Below are positions 22,911 to 33,129 of a stretch of DNA of 64,000 bases, in pieces. Under the pieces are notes generated by a model. That model had not been told where the DNA came from and searched no databases. It saw only the letters and a list, made by a program, of their open reading frames with translations. Position numbers and translations under genes: made by a program. Position 1 is the first letter of the stretch. Every line of letters begins with the position of its first letter. Source of the stretch: Entoloma clypeatum (taxonomy: Eukaryota > Basidiomycota > Agaricomycetes > Agaricales > Entolomataceae); NCBI GenBank assembly GCA_963565915.1, contig OY751488.1, positions 248,001 to 312,000 on the forward strand, written 5' to 3'.

Positions 22911-23471
22911 TCCGCTCCTGTCGGATAATGCAATCTGCAAAGCGTGCTGCGCGTCCACTCTTCATGAAAGATAAGGCCCAATAAATTTTAGCGTGGTCGT
23001 CTGCAAACTGTTCCGGAGCCAGCCCCATAAACAATTCACAGGAGTTTAGAAAGGTCCAGCCATTTGCGCGCGATCTGTCGAAGTCTGATGGATTGGCGGG
23101 TTTTGCTCGACGCACGCCCGGATTGGCTGGAGTGAGCGGAGCAGGTAGAGGTGCGGGTGCGGGAGCAGGTGGGATAGGTGGCGGAGCTGGGGCAGGAATT
23201 GCGTTGAAGGCGAGGAGGAGTTGGTCAAGTTGAGTAGAGATATCAGCGAGAGTTTGACGTTGTTCCTGGAACTCGTGCTCGAGCTGTTCAAGGCGATTGG
23301 GGTTGTCCATTACTATGCGCGGAGCAGAATCACCAGTTACGGAGAGGTAATTAGAAGAACTGGAAGGGGTGTGAGATGTATCGGAGTCGGACGCGGACGA
23401 AGCTACTCCGAAGCACAGAATCGTGACAACGATGCAATCGGACCCGGTCCAATTAGATGAGAACTTTCTAC

Positions 23472-23911
23472 TGTAAGGGCGACCTTACAATCCAAGACTC
23501 GAACTCAGATACTTGCAAGGGAGATCCAAAGTTTAGATTGAGCAGTCGGATAACTAATACAACACATACCTTGCAAGGGAGATCCAAAGAGAAAGTTCTA
23601 AGGATTCCCCTGCAAGCTAGTTAGATAAATAGTAAAATGAGATGTGAAATAAAAGATAAAACAAGACATATGAATGATGAGTAATGATCAGGAGTAGGGA
23701 TGGGGGATGGATGGAAACAAGATGAATGATAGTACCTGCAATCCGATGTGTGGAGCAGCAGATGGGCGCGGAGTCGTCAGATGCGGAGTTGTCGGATAAG
23801 GAGTTGTCGGATAAGATGTCGGAGGCAGCGGATACAATCGGAGGACGTCGGAGGACGTCGGAGATGGTGGAATAGAAAGGAAAGGAGAAGTGAAAAGTGG
23901 TTGCCCTTACA
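23472..23911 (-). repeat. 5' LTR of family-D gypsy
   Basis: 440-bp LTR bounded by TGTAAGGGCGACC and GGTTGCCCTTACA. To its right lies family-B RT sequence (AATGCAGCTTTCC), the insertion target; the target duplication is probably AATGC. On the minus strand TATTTATC (from 23631) is followed 32 nt later by AGAACTTTCT (from 23599), and the complementary sequence begins two bases inside the element (23460-23469). Confidence 0.9.
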
Positions 23912-24747
23912 AATGCAGCTTTCCATTCGTCTCCTTCTTTGATTCAGATGTTGTTATATCCCCACATAATGTCCATTTTGTTGAAGTAGACTGCCTCCTT
24001 TAATATGTCCAAAAAATCGGAGATTCGTGGGAGAGGGAATTTGTCTTTGACCATGAATTTGTTGACGACATGATAGTCCTGGATCAGTCATTTTATGATG
24101 TCATCTCTTTTATCAATGAAGAAGCATGGCGATGCATAAGGGGATTTGGATGGTCTGATCTTTCCGGTTGCTAGCCCCTCTTCAATGAATGTGTCTAGCT
24201 CTTCTTGTTCTTTTTGTGTCATTGGATACACATTTCCTCCGAGCTCTTTAGGTGCGTCTTCCATGAGTTCAATACCATGATCCCATTCTCTCCATTTAGG
24301 GATTTTGTCGAAGTTCTTCTTTTCAAACAAATGTGCAAAATGTTCGACATATGCTGGTCATTTAATTGTGGGCTGAATTGTAGGTCCAACCACTTCTAAA
24401 ATGGGGTCTCCAGGTTTCCATGATAGGTTTGATTTCTTTGGGGCATCTCTGTCGCGCACTTCAACCATGCGCACCTGATGTTTTTGACCATTTGGGTTGA
24501 TTTTGAAATCTGTGTGTTTGATGCAACATGTGGGCGGGCATCGGTTGAACATAACTGTGCCTGTCGTCCAATTTATTGTTGGGTTGTGATGCACCAACCA
24601 GTCGTGTTCTAGGAGCATATCTGTGCTGCCTATGTCCAGCACCATGGCTTCTATCATTTCTTGGTGTGTTCCTAGTTCTAATTTCACTTCAGCAAGGCAA
24701 CTAGCCTTTTGTTGTCGGTTTGGCAATCCATCTGCATTAAGGATCAC
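23912..24747 (-). pseudogene. Family-B gypsy RT N-terminus and protease (copy B3)
   Basis: RT N-terminus at 24088-24330 (PMTQKEQEELDTFIEEGLAT, KSPYASPCFFIDK), cut at 23912 by family D. The protease frame 24358-24747 contains MVLDIGSTDMLLEHDWLVHH, the DIGST active-site type, and INWTTGTVMFNRCPP. Several stops separate the blocks. Upstream at about 24960 gag begins. Confidence 0.85.
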
Positions 24748-25739
24748 AATCGGCCTTATGCTCCTTGTGGGGAGACCTTGCTCACGTACTATTCTGGGAT
24801 GGATACATGTTCATTCACATCTGCTATCGACCTCTGGTCAGATCTTCTTGGGTCCTTGACAGGTCTTGAGCTGTCCCGTCAACTTGATTTCTCGTCTTTT
24901 TGGTGGTTTATCTCCTTTAACCATTTTTACTGACGCAACGGCTCGCTTGGCAGGAATAACATATGGTCTATTGTCTGAGGTGTTGTTACAAGGCAAGCGA
25001 GTTCATTTGATAGATAAGGATTGCGACTTAGCGTTGTTTAATCAGATCCTTCGGGAAAATCCTTCTCTGTGTCTTCTTCAATAATCACTGGTTCTTCTTT
25101 GTCTGTTTCTTCGTCAGAAACCTTTCTAACCTTTCCGGTGTTTTTCTTTGGCTTGCAGCAATCACAGGCGAGGTGACCTTTAGTGTCACAGTTGAAACAT
25201 TTATGGGTTTCTTCCTTTCTTTGGACCTTGGGTGTGCTACATTTCTTGGCAAGGTGACCGAAGCATTGACAGTTGTAGCAGTGGGCTACTCCTGCCTTGT
25301 CGATCTCCATAGCTTTGCCATGACCACCATAAGTGGTTCCTGAACCAGTGCGTGTATCTCCAACGCCTCAAATGATGAGCGCATGTCCTTCCATCTGTCG
25401 TCCTTTTGCGCATACTGCAGTGCTATATTCTTTATAGTTCTTGTCTTCGCTCGAGATTAACTCGGAGATCTTTCTGTTGAGATTCTTTTTTTTTTTTTTT
25501 TTTTTTTAATCAGCAATTTGTATAGTGGTACTCTAGGGGAGCAGTCCGCTCGACATAGACTAAACTACATCAGAAGAGTTATTTACGTGAGCGAAAGATG
25601 ACACAGAAATGTCCAAAAAATATAAAAGATGATCCATACAAGACGTAGAAAACGCACACCAAAGATGATGCACTTCCTTTCATGCGACTGTGGGGATCCA
25701 CCCAGCAGGGAGGACAGTTTCAAGCATCCCCTGACCAGT

Positions 25740-27594
25740 TTACATCTCCCCACCTTCTTCACCGTGGCCCCGAGAGGCAGTGGCTTTATGGCAAGTACCG
25801 GTTTCCCTGGTCAAGGGGCATACATGGGCGGTGGGTCCCCTGGACCCATCCCTCGCATATTGCTCTACGATCCAAAAGCGATCAAAATGGTGTTGCCAGA
25901 ATTGGCAATGTGGTGAGTTGGCAGCGTGAGCCTTGCCGCAGTTGAGACATGACGTGTTATGGGGGCACGGGGCATCCTCAGCAGTGGGAGGAACGGGGGG
26001 GTTCACTTCAGGATGGCCCTTGCAGCAGGTGGCAAGAGCACGGTGGTTTTCTTTGCAGTGAGGGCCTCGGCAGATGGGGCAGACAATGCACTTGGCAGAG
26101 CAGTAATTCGTGTTATGACCCCACGAACTACAGCGGGTACAGAGAGGGAGGCCGATCTTCATGGCCGTCTTGCGGAAAAAGCAGACCATTGTCCCAACAT
26201 TGTGAGAGCAATCCACAAATGTCTTCATGCGGGAGCTGGTTTGGGAGTCCCAGATGTCGAAGTAGATTGTACAAGTGTCCGCACGCCGGGAATCGCGAAC
26301 GATCCTGGGTGGGGCAGCAAGACAGATACTGTTCTTGAAGACAGAGGAGTGGAGGATGTATTGCGCATCCTTGGAGGTGATAGGTCTGTCACCATGGAAG
26401 AACGGGACACCTATGAGTTTGCAGAACGATCAAGATGATGGCACCTTGCATTGAACTGTGTATCCTTCGGGAATGAGGGTACGCATGAAGGTTTCCACCC
26501 TGGCAAGATCAGAGGGAGAGGGGATGCTGGTGGTGGTGAGACAAAGCCCACCGTATGCCAGGCGGAAGGATTCAACCATGATCAAACTCTGGAGGGAGTT
26601 GACATGTCGCGAGATGGTGGTCGCAAGAGAGAGGAGATCTGCCGGAGCATTCTTCCGTCCACAATGACAATGATGGCACGGCGTGAAGGGCCGTTGGAAG
26701 TGTTGTAAGGCCAATACCTTGCAACAGGTGGAGCAGGCCTTGCCGGTTGAACCGGAGGAAGAGGCGCGTCAGGAGGGGGAGGGGGAGGGCCACGCGGCCG
26801 CGATGCGGCAGCATAGCTCTTGGCCCTGTTGTGTTTCTTGGGAGGACGTGGGTTGTTCACCAAGGGAGGAGAGTCCAGATCCTTGGCACCACCCCCCGGA
26901 GCAGCACCAGCAGCCAGAGTAACCGGCACCGCCACAGGAGGGGGTCGAGGAGGAGGTGGAGGAGGGGAAGGTCGGGAAGCCTGAACCTTCAGAGCAAGAG
27001 GGGGAGGGGGAGGGGGAGGGGGCAAAGCCGCTGCCCCAGCTGAAGAATAGAGGCTGATGTCATTGAACACCGACGCCATGGATTGGTAGAGAGGACCAAA
27101 GAGGTCCTTCGCACCGGAGTTGTTGCATAAGTATTGGAGGGTTTCGGGCTTCCGAGCCCACTCTCTGAGGTATCCAAAGACGTGGAGGCCGCTAGGATGT
27201 CGATGCCCACAGGGTCCGCCACGGCATCAGAGGGAATGTGTTGTAATGCAAGCTCTGTGTATTCAATCACAGAGCTGAGGAGGGGTGAGAGGGCGGTAAC
27301 TCGTGGGAGAGGTGTTGAGGAGGAGGGTGTAGGGGAGGACGAGGCGGGGCTCTCCACTCACTTGGCCTTCTTCTTGACATGGGGGGAACTGCTGGCAGAG
27401 GGAGGGGTATGGGAGCGGGCAGCCGCTTGAGTGCACGCTTGAAATTCGGCGGTGTCTTCATCAAAGTACGCTGAGTAGGGAGTGGCAGACACATCCTGGG
27501 GGAGCTCGGCCCACATGGATTCGTCCTGCCGAGAGATGCTGGGCGAGGGGACATGAGAGGGGCAAGGAGCCCCCCCCCCTACCCCCCCTCCCAT
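25740..27594 (-). pseudogene. LINE ORF1-like protein with CCHC knuckles
   Basis: Remnant on several frames. N-part (27358-27594 and upstream of 27079): FGYLREWARKPETLQYL, MASVFNDISLYSS. Then a poly-proline tract (about 26900-27040). Middle: ESFRLAYGGLCLTTTSIPSP, VETFMRTLIPEGYTVQCKVP, resembling an RNA-recognition fold. C-part 25740-26228: CTRCSSWGHNTNYCSAK, CPICRGPHCKENH, a zinc-knuckle nucleic-acid-binding tail. The order matches ORF1 (Gag-like) of fungal LINEs; its role would be RNA packaging/chaperoning. Frameshifts near 26590 and 27360 and a stop near 26430 break it. Confidence 0.7.
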
Positions 27595-27608
27595 ATGATG
27601 AGCCTGAT

Positions 27609-27640
27609 CTCATTGCCATCTGCTACCAGATGGCAATGAG
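27609..27640. repeat. Perfect 14-bp hairpin
   Basis: CTCATTGCCATCTG and CAGATGGCAATGAG are perfect reverse complements separated by CTAC. It lies about 120 bp inside the 5' end of the LINE insertion, upstream of ORF1 on its strand. Confidence 0.85.
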
Positions 27641-28609
27641 AAGGCCTGTGAACAATTTGAGATCGAGAGATTTGCTGGATGTCGCGCAATGTGGCGACGA
27701 AGGCGACAATCTGGCACCAGGTGGCTGTGCATGTGGTGGTACAGGTTCAAGAAGCGATGTCTGTTGAGATTCTTCTCCAGGAGGTATTTCCCTGTTTCAT
27801 CTCCAAGCTTTGAGAGCTTCAAGAGCTCGTTGAATTCGCCTAAGAATTTGTTGATGCCGCGACCTCCATTCTTTAGTCCTTCAAGTCTCACTTTTGCCGA
27901 AGCAGACTTGTTTGCAATAGAGAAACATTTGGCAATCTTGTCCGTGAACATTAACCAAGTGAGGTTCTCATTTTCCTCGCCTAGGATAATGTCTAACTGG
28001 GTGCTAGCCCAATGTTTTCCTGGTCCATCCATCATCCTGGAAATGACTGCCAATATCTTTTGATCATCTTTCAAGTTTCGCTGGAACTTGATGTATAGCT
28101 TAGTGGATTTCCACCACTCATCGAATGTGTGTCTTTCTTTGAACATGCCTGGGTCTTTGATGATTTTGGACAAATCCATGGTTACTGATGCATCGGTCAT
28201 ATCTAGAGTCTTCGAAGGAGGAGTGGGGTCGAGTTGTGAGGACGCGGCTCGGGATAGAGGTAGGGGTTGAAAATGAGTCCCTCTTCTAGGAGTCTGTTCG
28301 ATGTCTGATGGCGCGGAATCCGAAGTAGATTCATCAGGGGACTCATTGGCGGAATTGGTGGTAAAACATTCAGGATATTTCCTCTCGAGATCTCTAGTGA
28401 ATCTCTGATTCTGTGCATGTGTCAGAGTCATGAAGGGGTCAAGATGTTCATTTCTGGCCCAACGGTTGTACTCTGTGCTGATCTCTGTCAATGAGAACTT
28501 GCTCTGGATGTCGGCGATCTGCTGCTTTGTGAGGGACATGATGGTGCGACTCGTGGACGACTCTTTGTGAGCGTCCTAATCAATCTCCTGATAACAGTTG
28601 TCTGAACAC

Positions 28610-29093
28610 TGTTAAGAACTGATCGACAAAACGTCGGAGCTACGTCGGACGCGTCGGAAGGTCAGAGGGTCGGAGCGCGTGCAACGTAGGGGCAAGGACT
28701 TGGCTTCAACTTGTGTGTTGCGCCCTCGCTAATACGTTGGTGTCCTTATTTCGGAGGATCGGAGGATCGGAGGTCGGAGGTCGGACTCAAGTTAAGAGTC
28801 GGAAAGAGGACGGGAGGTATGATGTCGAATCTAAGTTGATATTCAAACTGAAGCTAATACACAATTCTACATAAGTTTAAATACTATGTCGGAGGACGTG
28901 TGGCTTCGTCGGAGTCGGATAACGAGTGGCTGTCGGAGATTCTTAACATAAGTAAAATGGTCGGATGTAAGTAATGTACGTAGTAACGAGATTCATAACA
29001 GTAAGTATGCATAATAAGTATTAGTCAAAATGTCGGAGGTGTCGGAGGTGTCGGGATTGGTCGGAAATCGTCGGAATGGATCGGAATGTAACA
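28610..29093 (-). repeat. LTR of a fifth LTR element (family E)
   Basis: 484-bp sequence with TGTTAAG..TGTAACA ends inserted in family-B ORF0 after ..CTGAACAC. Adjacent DNA at 29094-29106 reads AAGGGGGAAATAC on the minus strand, a polypurine tract, so it is read as a minus-oriented 3' LTR. It is rich in GTCGGA words. No internal pol is visible to the right before the next element. Confidence 0.65.
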
Positions 29094-29258
29094 GTATTTC
29101 CCCCTTAGGGCCGAACCCATGAGGCCTAAGGACCTAGGTGGTCGGTGCACGTGAACTGCATCATGTGATGCATTCGTTGAAAATACCGTCTGAGTGGTTT
29201 TTTCTTCTTGTTCCCCCATTCTCTTTTCGTTTTAAAACTCTTCCAAAAAAACCTCAAT

Positions 29259-29663
29259 ATGTCGGCATCCGATTTTCAAAAGGAGATGGAGGCGCTGCAG
29301 GCTAAGCTCGAGGAGGTGGAGGCGAAAAAGCGAGCAGCGGAGGAGGAGGCTGCGAGGAAGGCTGAGGAGGAGCGGAGAGCGGAGGAAGAGAGGGCTGCGG
29401 AGGAGATGCGGGTAGCGGAGGAGATGCGTCGGGCATCGGAGCTGGCGGCTCAGAAGAGGGCCGATGAAGTGGCCGCTGCGCAAGGCGCATCGAGCAAGGG
29501 GTCGGGGGAGCCGCAGGCGGAGAAGAAGAAGAAGAAGAAGACGAAGAAGAGGAAGGTGGAGGAAGTGTCGGCGATGGTCGGAGAGGGGTCGGGAGTCGGG
29601 GTCGGGGTTGGCACCTGTGATAGGTGCATTGTGAAGGGCGTCGAATGCGAACGCAATGAGTAA
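29259..29663 (+). CDS. Coiled-coil/lysine-rich ORF with CX2CX6C motif
   Basis: 135-codon ORF from ATG at 29259 (context CAATATG): MSASDFQKEMEALQAKLEEV, then a highly charged coiled coil of Ala/Glu/Arg, a lysine cluster (EKKKKKKTKKRKVEE, nuclear-localisation-like) and a C-terminal CDRCIVKGVEC (CX2CX6C). The apparent stop follows AATGA and GTAAGT, a perfect 5' splice site at about 29660, so the gene may continue in a further exon cut away by the element at 29690. It is opposite in orientation to the adjacent LTR. Family not recognised; it resembles small proteins accompanying fungal LTR elements. Confidence 0.55.
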   Translation: MSASDFQKEMEALQAKLEEVEAKKRAAEEEAARKAEEERRAEEERAAEEMRVAEEMRRASELAAQKRADEVAAAQGASSKGSGEPQAEKKKKKKTKKRKVEEVSAMVGEGSGVGVGVGTCDRCIVKGVECERNE

Positions 29664-29734
29664 GTTCCTCTTTGGTTCGTTATAAAAAGAACTGTGGGAA
29701 CGTTTCGCTGGCCGTCGACTTATGGTTCAACTTT

Positions 29735-29817
29735 CGGCGATTGCCGAGGTGCTTGGCAGTCAATGCCAAGTGAGTGTGTCATTGAAACTCACGGCCTCAA
29801 TGCCCAAACCGTGGCAT
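29735..29817 (+). other. Conserved three-hairpin cluster (copy 1)
   Basis: Three consecutive inverted repeats: CGGCGATTGCCG (29735-29746), CTTGGCA/TGCCAAG with a 5-base loop (29752-29770) and ATGCC/GGCAT (29800-29817). ATAAAAAGAACTGTGGG lies about 50 bp upstream. The same arrangement occurs near 37870-37975 and 60075-60215. Confidence 0.6.
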
Positions 29818-30739
29818 CATAGCCTCAAATATACTTATTAACTGATTTAGGGATGTTTATAAACCTATAAGAAGTATATATACAGTTAGATACATGAGCC
29901 ATGTATGGTAGAGAGTCTGGGCAGCAAATTGATGTATCAAATCACATTGTAAATCATGATAAACAGTGCATCATGAGTTACCTCAAACACAAAAAACATC
30001 ATTTCCTCACTTTCTCCTTTCCACAACCCCTTTAAACTACATGTAGTAAATATATACTATTGCAACATTGTATGTAAATCTATTCAGACCATGCAAATCA
30101 AATTCAAGGACTTAATAAGGTGAATATAAGCAAAATAGGTCAAAAATTTGACCAGAAAAATTTACTTCAGCTTTGGATTCTCCCCATTCAGGAAATCTCA
30201 CAGCACATTTGTTTTTAAAATTTGGTGGATTAATCATGGAGATATAACACTTTTACTGAAATATGCACATTTGATTATTTCTATTTTATCTAGACATCTT
30301 AAAATTATTCAAGGTGTTTCAAAAGGTCAATATATATGTATTTATGAGTTCTATGACTTAAAACCCTTATTAGACCATGAGGAAGGTGCCACGCGCACCC
30401 ACGTGATGCATTCTGCGCATTGTTTACTATTATTTGGTGCAGAGCTCTGCATCACTATATCATAAGATCCGTGGTGAAATTTCACAAAATAGATACATAG
30501 TCAGTGACACAAAATGCTCTAATACTTAATTGATATAGTGCATAAGCTTTTGCTGCCCCTGTGTAAGACATGTAGGCAGATGTGCGATGTTTTTTGAAGT
30601 GTGTTTATATTTAGTTGACACATTTGATGCGCACCTGATGTGCGTCCAAACGAGGGCAGGCTATTTGCCCTTATTTGCTTTGGCTGCTTTCTGGGCCAAA
30701 CAAACTCTTTGCCCAGTTTGCCATCTGACTTTCATACCC

Positions 30740-31345
30740 ACTCTTGCCCAATGGCCCTTTCTGGCACCCAACGGCCTCGACTCGTGCCCAATGCCCCCCT
30801 CTAGCACCCAACGGCATCCTTTCATGCCCAACGGCGTCCTTTCATGCCCAACGGCATCTCTTCACCCCCAACGGCCTCCACCCATGCCCAATGGCCTCTA
30901 CTCGCCCCCAACGGCCCCTCCTGTGCCCAATGGCCCCCTCTAGCGCCCAACAGCGTCCTTTCATGCCCAACGGCCTCCCTTCATGCTCAACGGCCTCCCT
31001 TCATGCTCAACGGCCTCCCTTCACCCCCAATGGCCTCCACCCATGCCCAACGGCCTCCACTCGCACCCAACAGCCTCTCTTGTGCCCAACGGCGTCCTTT
31101 CATGCCCAACGGCGTCCCTTCGCCTCCAACAGCCTCCACTCATGCCCAACAGCCTCCACCCATGCCAAATAGCCTCCACTCACGCCCAACGGCCCCCTAT
31201 TGCGCCCCAATGGCCCCCACTGGTGCCCAACGGCTTCGACTCACACCTAACGCCCTCCCTTCACGCCCAACGGTCTCGACTCGTGCGCAACGGCCACCAC
31301 TCGAGCCCAATGGCCCCCACTCATGCGCAATGGCCCATCCTCACA
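30740..31345 (+). repeat. 20-bp minisatellite array (30.7 kb)
   Basis: About 30 units of consensus GCCCAACGGCCTCCACTCAT with point variants. The 20-bp unit makes each frame encode the same 20-residue repeat (AQRPPLMPNGLHSCPTASTH-like) in shifted phase, so long frames overlap in all three plus frames. This openness follows from the unit and is not proof of a protein. Confidence 0.9.
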
Positions 31346-31772
31346 TCCTGTAAATACATATGTAGACCCTGTATTAGCACCCAAAAGACCGGTCTCAACC
31401 GGTCTTTTACCGGTCTTCAAAAAAAATTTTTTGTCAAGACCGAAGACTGGGGCCGTCCCAATTTAGCAAGACCGAGACCGCAGTCTCGGTCTATTTCAGT
31501 TCATTTTTCGGTTCAGTCTGGTCTGGTTCCAGTTCTATTGGACTGAACCTTGAAACACTAATAGTGATACATCATTGCCGTCGTTATACAGTCCTTTCAT
31601 TCAATACGTTCTCGCTGCTTCCTGCCAGCAATCTACTACAGTTCTAACAAGATGCCCTTGGTCTATTAGGCCAATTGATGATCAATCAATCAATGATACA
31701 TGGTTGGTATTTAATGGCCTTGCAAAGCGGACTTGAAACTTCCGTCTTTACTTCCACCACCATAAACTTCAA

Positions 31773-32428
31773 TTGACATCCACGTCTCAACCCCTTGCCA
31801 CCAACACTCCTCAGAACCCCTTCCTGCCCCTCCCCCCTCCCCCTCTTCTCCTTTCTCCAACTTGCTGGTTGTCCCTTACTATGTTACGTGGCTCTCTAGA
31901 CTCTGGCTTTAACTGGAGCAGATCAACTTTGTTTCTCTTCGACCCAGACAGTCATGGTAAGTACTATGGTTCCATCTTTTATATGTAGACCATCTGAATT
32001 ATTTTCCGTGTGCTAGAACTTCGCGCGATCACAAATTCACTGTCATATTAACTTGTAGGTGTGTCACATCAGTATCTATTAACCTATCTAATCAAACTAC
32101 TGCCGCTTCTCCAGGTTCTGGGTCTCCATGCACATGTGGCCTCCTCGCCATGCAAAACCATCACAATCTGCCATGTGAAACACCCTCGACCTCTTCATCA
32201 CCCAGATGCCTCCGACCTCCCAAGCGTGAAGTGGCCTTCAAGAACATTTCCAATCTCCTCCAGCTCTGCAGCAAGCCTGGGAATCTTGTCCACATCTATG
32301 GCATCTGTGACGCCATTGCCATTCTCACAGAATCTCACCTCCTCACCATTCCCAAACATATCCACTCTTCACATGCCTGCACCTCCCACAACACTGCAAT
32401 CCCCTTTGCAAAATTGGACTCATTATAA
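31773..32428 (+). CDS. Two-exon gene model, unknown function
   Basis: Exon 1 31773-31956 (MTSTSQPLATN.., ..LFLFDPDSHG), intron 31957-32114 (GTAAGT..CTCCAG), exon 2 32115-32428 (GSPCTCGLLAMQNHHNLPC.., VHIYGICDAIAILTESHLL), stop TAA. The join keeps frame: the split GGT codon yields DSHG-SGSPCTCG. An alternative acceptor CTTGTAG exists at about 32057. No domain recognised; the proline-rich start and Cys/His spacing are the only traits. Could be a host gene fragment. Confidence 0.35.
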
Positions 32429-33129
32429 TGTTTAAATCATGTATCTGTACCTAAACGCCCAATGTATTATTGAGATTATGCAATAATGACACATTGTTAC
32501 TCTAATGCATTCTATTCAAATAAAGAATTACTGAAGAAAATGAAGTAGCAATAATATGGCCTGATCAGTCGGGAGCTGCTGAAATGCTCTGATACTATTC
32601 CACAACGGCTGATGAGGCCTGATCTGCTAAGACAGCTGAAGATGGCTGAAAAGGCCTGATCAGCCCCAGTGGCTGAAAGGCCATGATCCGGCAATACGGC
32701 TGATCTGGCCTGTTCAGGCGCTCACGTGTGATGAGGGTTCAGCGCCTGATGATGCTTCTCTCGACTGAAATGGCCTGATCAGAGACCCTGTATGAATCGC
32801 CCTGAAATAAGCTGATCAGCCCTGATCAGGGTATCAGGATTTTTCCGACATGCAGTCCAGTCTTTCACCAGTCTTTACCAGTCTGGTTCTGGTCCAGTTC
32901 TAGGTCTTTGAGACTGGACTTCAAAACACTATGACTGATCGAGTGGCATGGTCACCCCATACGTGACCCCTGAATGCAGGATCCTCACAACATGCCTCCC
33001 CAGTGGTGTACCAATAAATACCAGAGGCCACATGCATAGGCGATTCCGATGAAGCACACAGGAGAGCCACCAGGATGTGTGGGGAAGTTCTCCTTGTCTT
33101 GGTTGAGGTCATCAGTGTGGACCAGCATT
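32429..33129. mobile_element. TGATCAG-rich element with hAT-like right end
   Basis: 32550-32850 contains many CCTGATCAG, GCTGATCAG and GGCTGAAA words, CTGATCAG itself being palindromic. It ends at 32931 with a terminus reading inward TAGTGTTTTGAAGTCCAGTC; the flank is TGACTGAT. The left end was not found. 32932-33129 has no recognised feature. Confidence 0.45.

Larger units (their letters stand above)
21289..23310 (-). pseudogene. Family-D gypsy gag, split by hAT-like insertion
   Basis: The N-terminal half (22919-23310) begins MDNPNRLEQLEHEFQEQRQT (coiled coil), then a Pro/Ala-rich linker and FLNSCELFMGLAPEQFADD. The C-terminal half (21289-22051) has LILKGESYYQGQRDVQTYID, a long helical region and one CCHC knuckle CFRCNKRGHFSREC. 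The halves are separated by the 859-bp element at 22052-22910, whose 8-bp duplication TCCGCTCC marks the break. Confidence 0.9.
25488..27759 (-). mobile_element. LINE-type retroelement with ORF1 only
   Basis: Insertion bounded by 15-bp direct repeats TCTGTTGAGATTCTT (25473-25487 and 27760-27774), with a poly(T) run (poly(A) tail on the minus strand) at the low-coordinate end. This is the signature of target-primed reverse transcription. The 2.27-kb body holds an ORF1-like protein remnant and a 3' untranslated region, but no endonuclease or reverse transcriptase. It is either an internally deleted LINE or an ORF1-only (HAL1-like) derivative. Confidence 0.85.
24960..28539 (-). pseudogene. Family-B gypsy gag (copy B3), split by LINE
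   Basis: The N-terminal part 27775-28539 starts MSLTKQQIADIQSKFS at a real ATG (28537-28539) and runs through the capsid region to about residue 250. The C-terminal part 25038-25472 has two zinc knuckles (CYNCQCFGHLAKKC, CFNCDTKGHLACDC). The halves are separated by the LINE insertion 25488-27759. The ORF0 frame upstream is cut off by the LTR at 28610. Confidence 0.9.
29690..31560. mobile_element. hAT-like composite element, right end intact
   Basis: Right terminus at 31560 reads inward TAGTGTTTCAAGGTTCAGTC, preceded by subterminal DNA full of ACCGGTCT and GGTTCAGTC words (31380-31560). The interior has a conserved body (29690-30640) shared with 37840-38800 and 60080-61000, then a 20-bp minisatellite (30740-31345). 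Here the C-rich array follows the body, whereas in the other two a G-rich array precedes it. The left end is not identified. No transposase. Confidence 0.7.

Noticed and set aside
26582..27079. Poly-proline ORF as a formin-like or actin-binding protein
   Set aside because: The poly-Pro stretch lies between LINE ORF1 domains and inside target duplications, so it belongs to the LINE.
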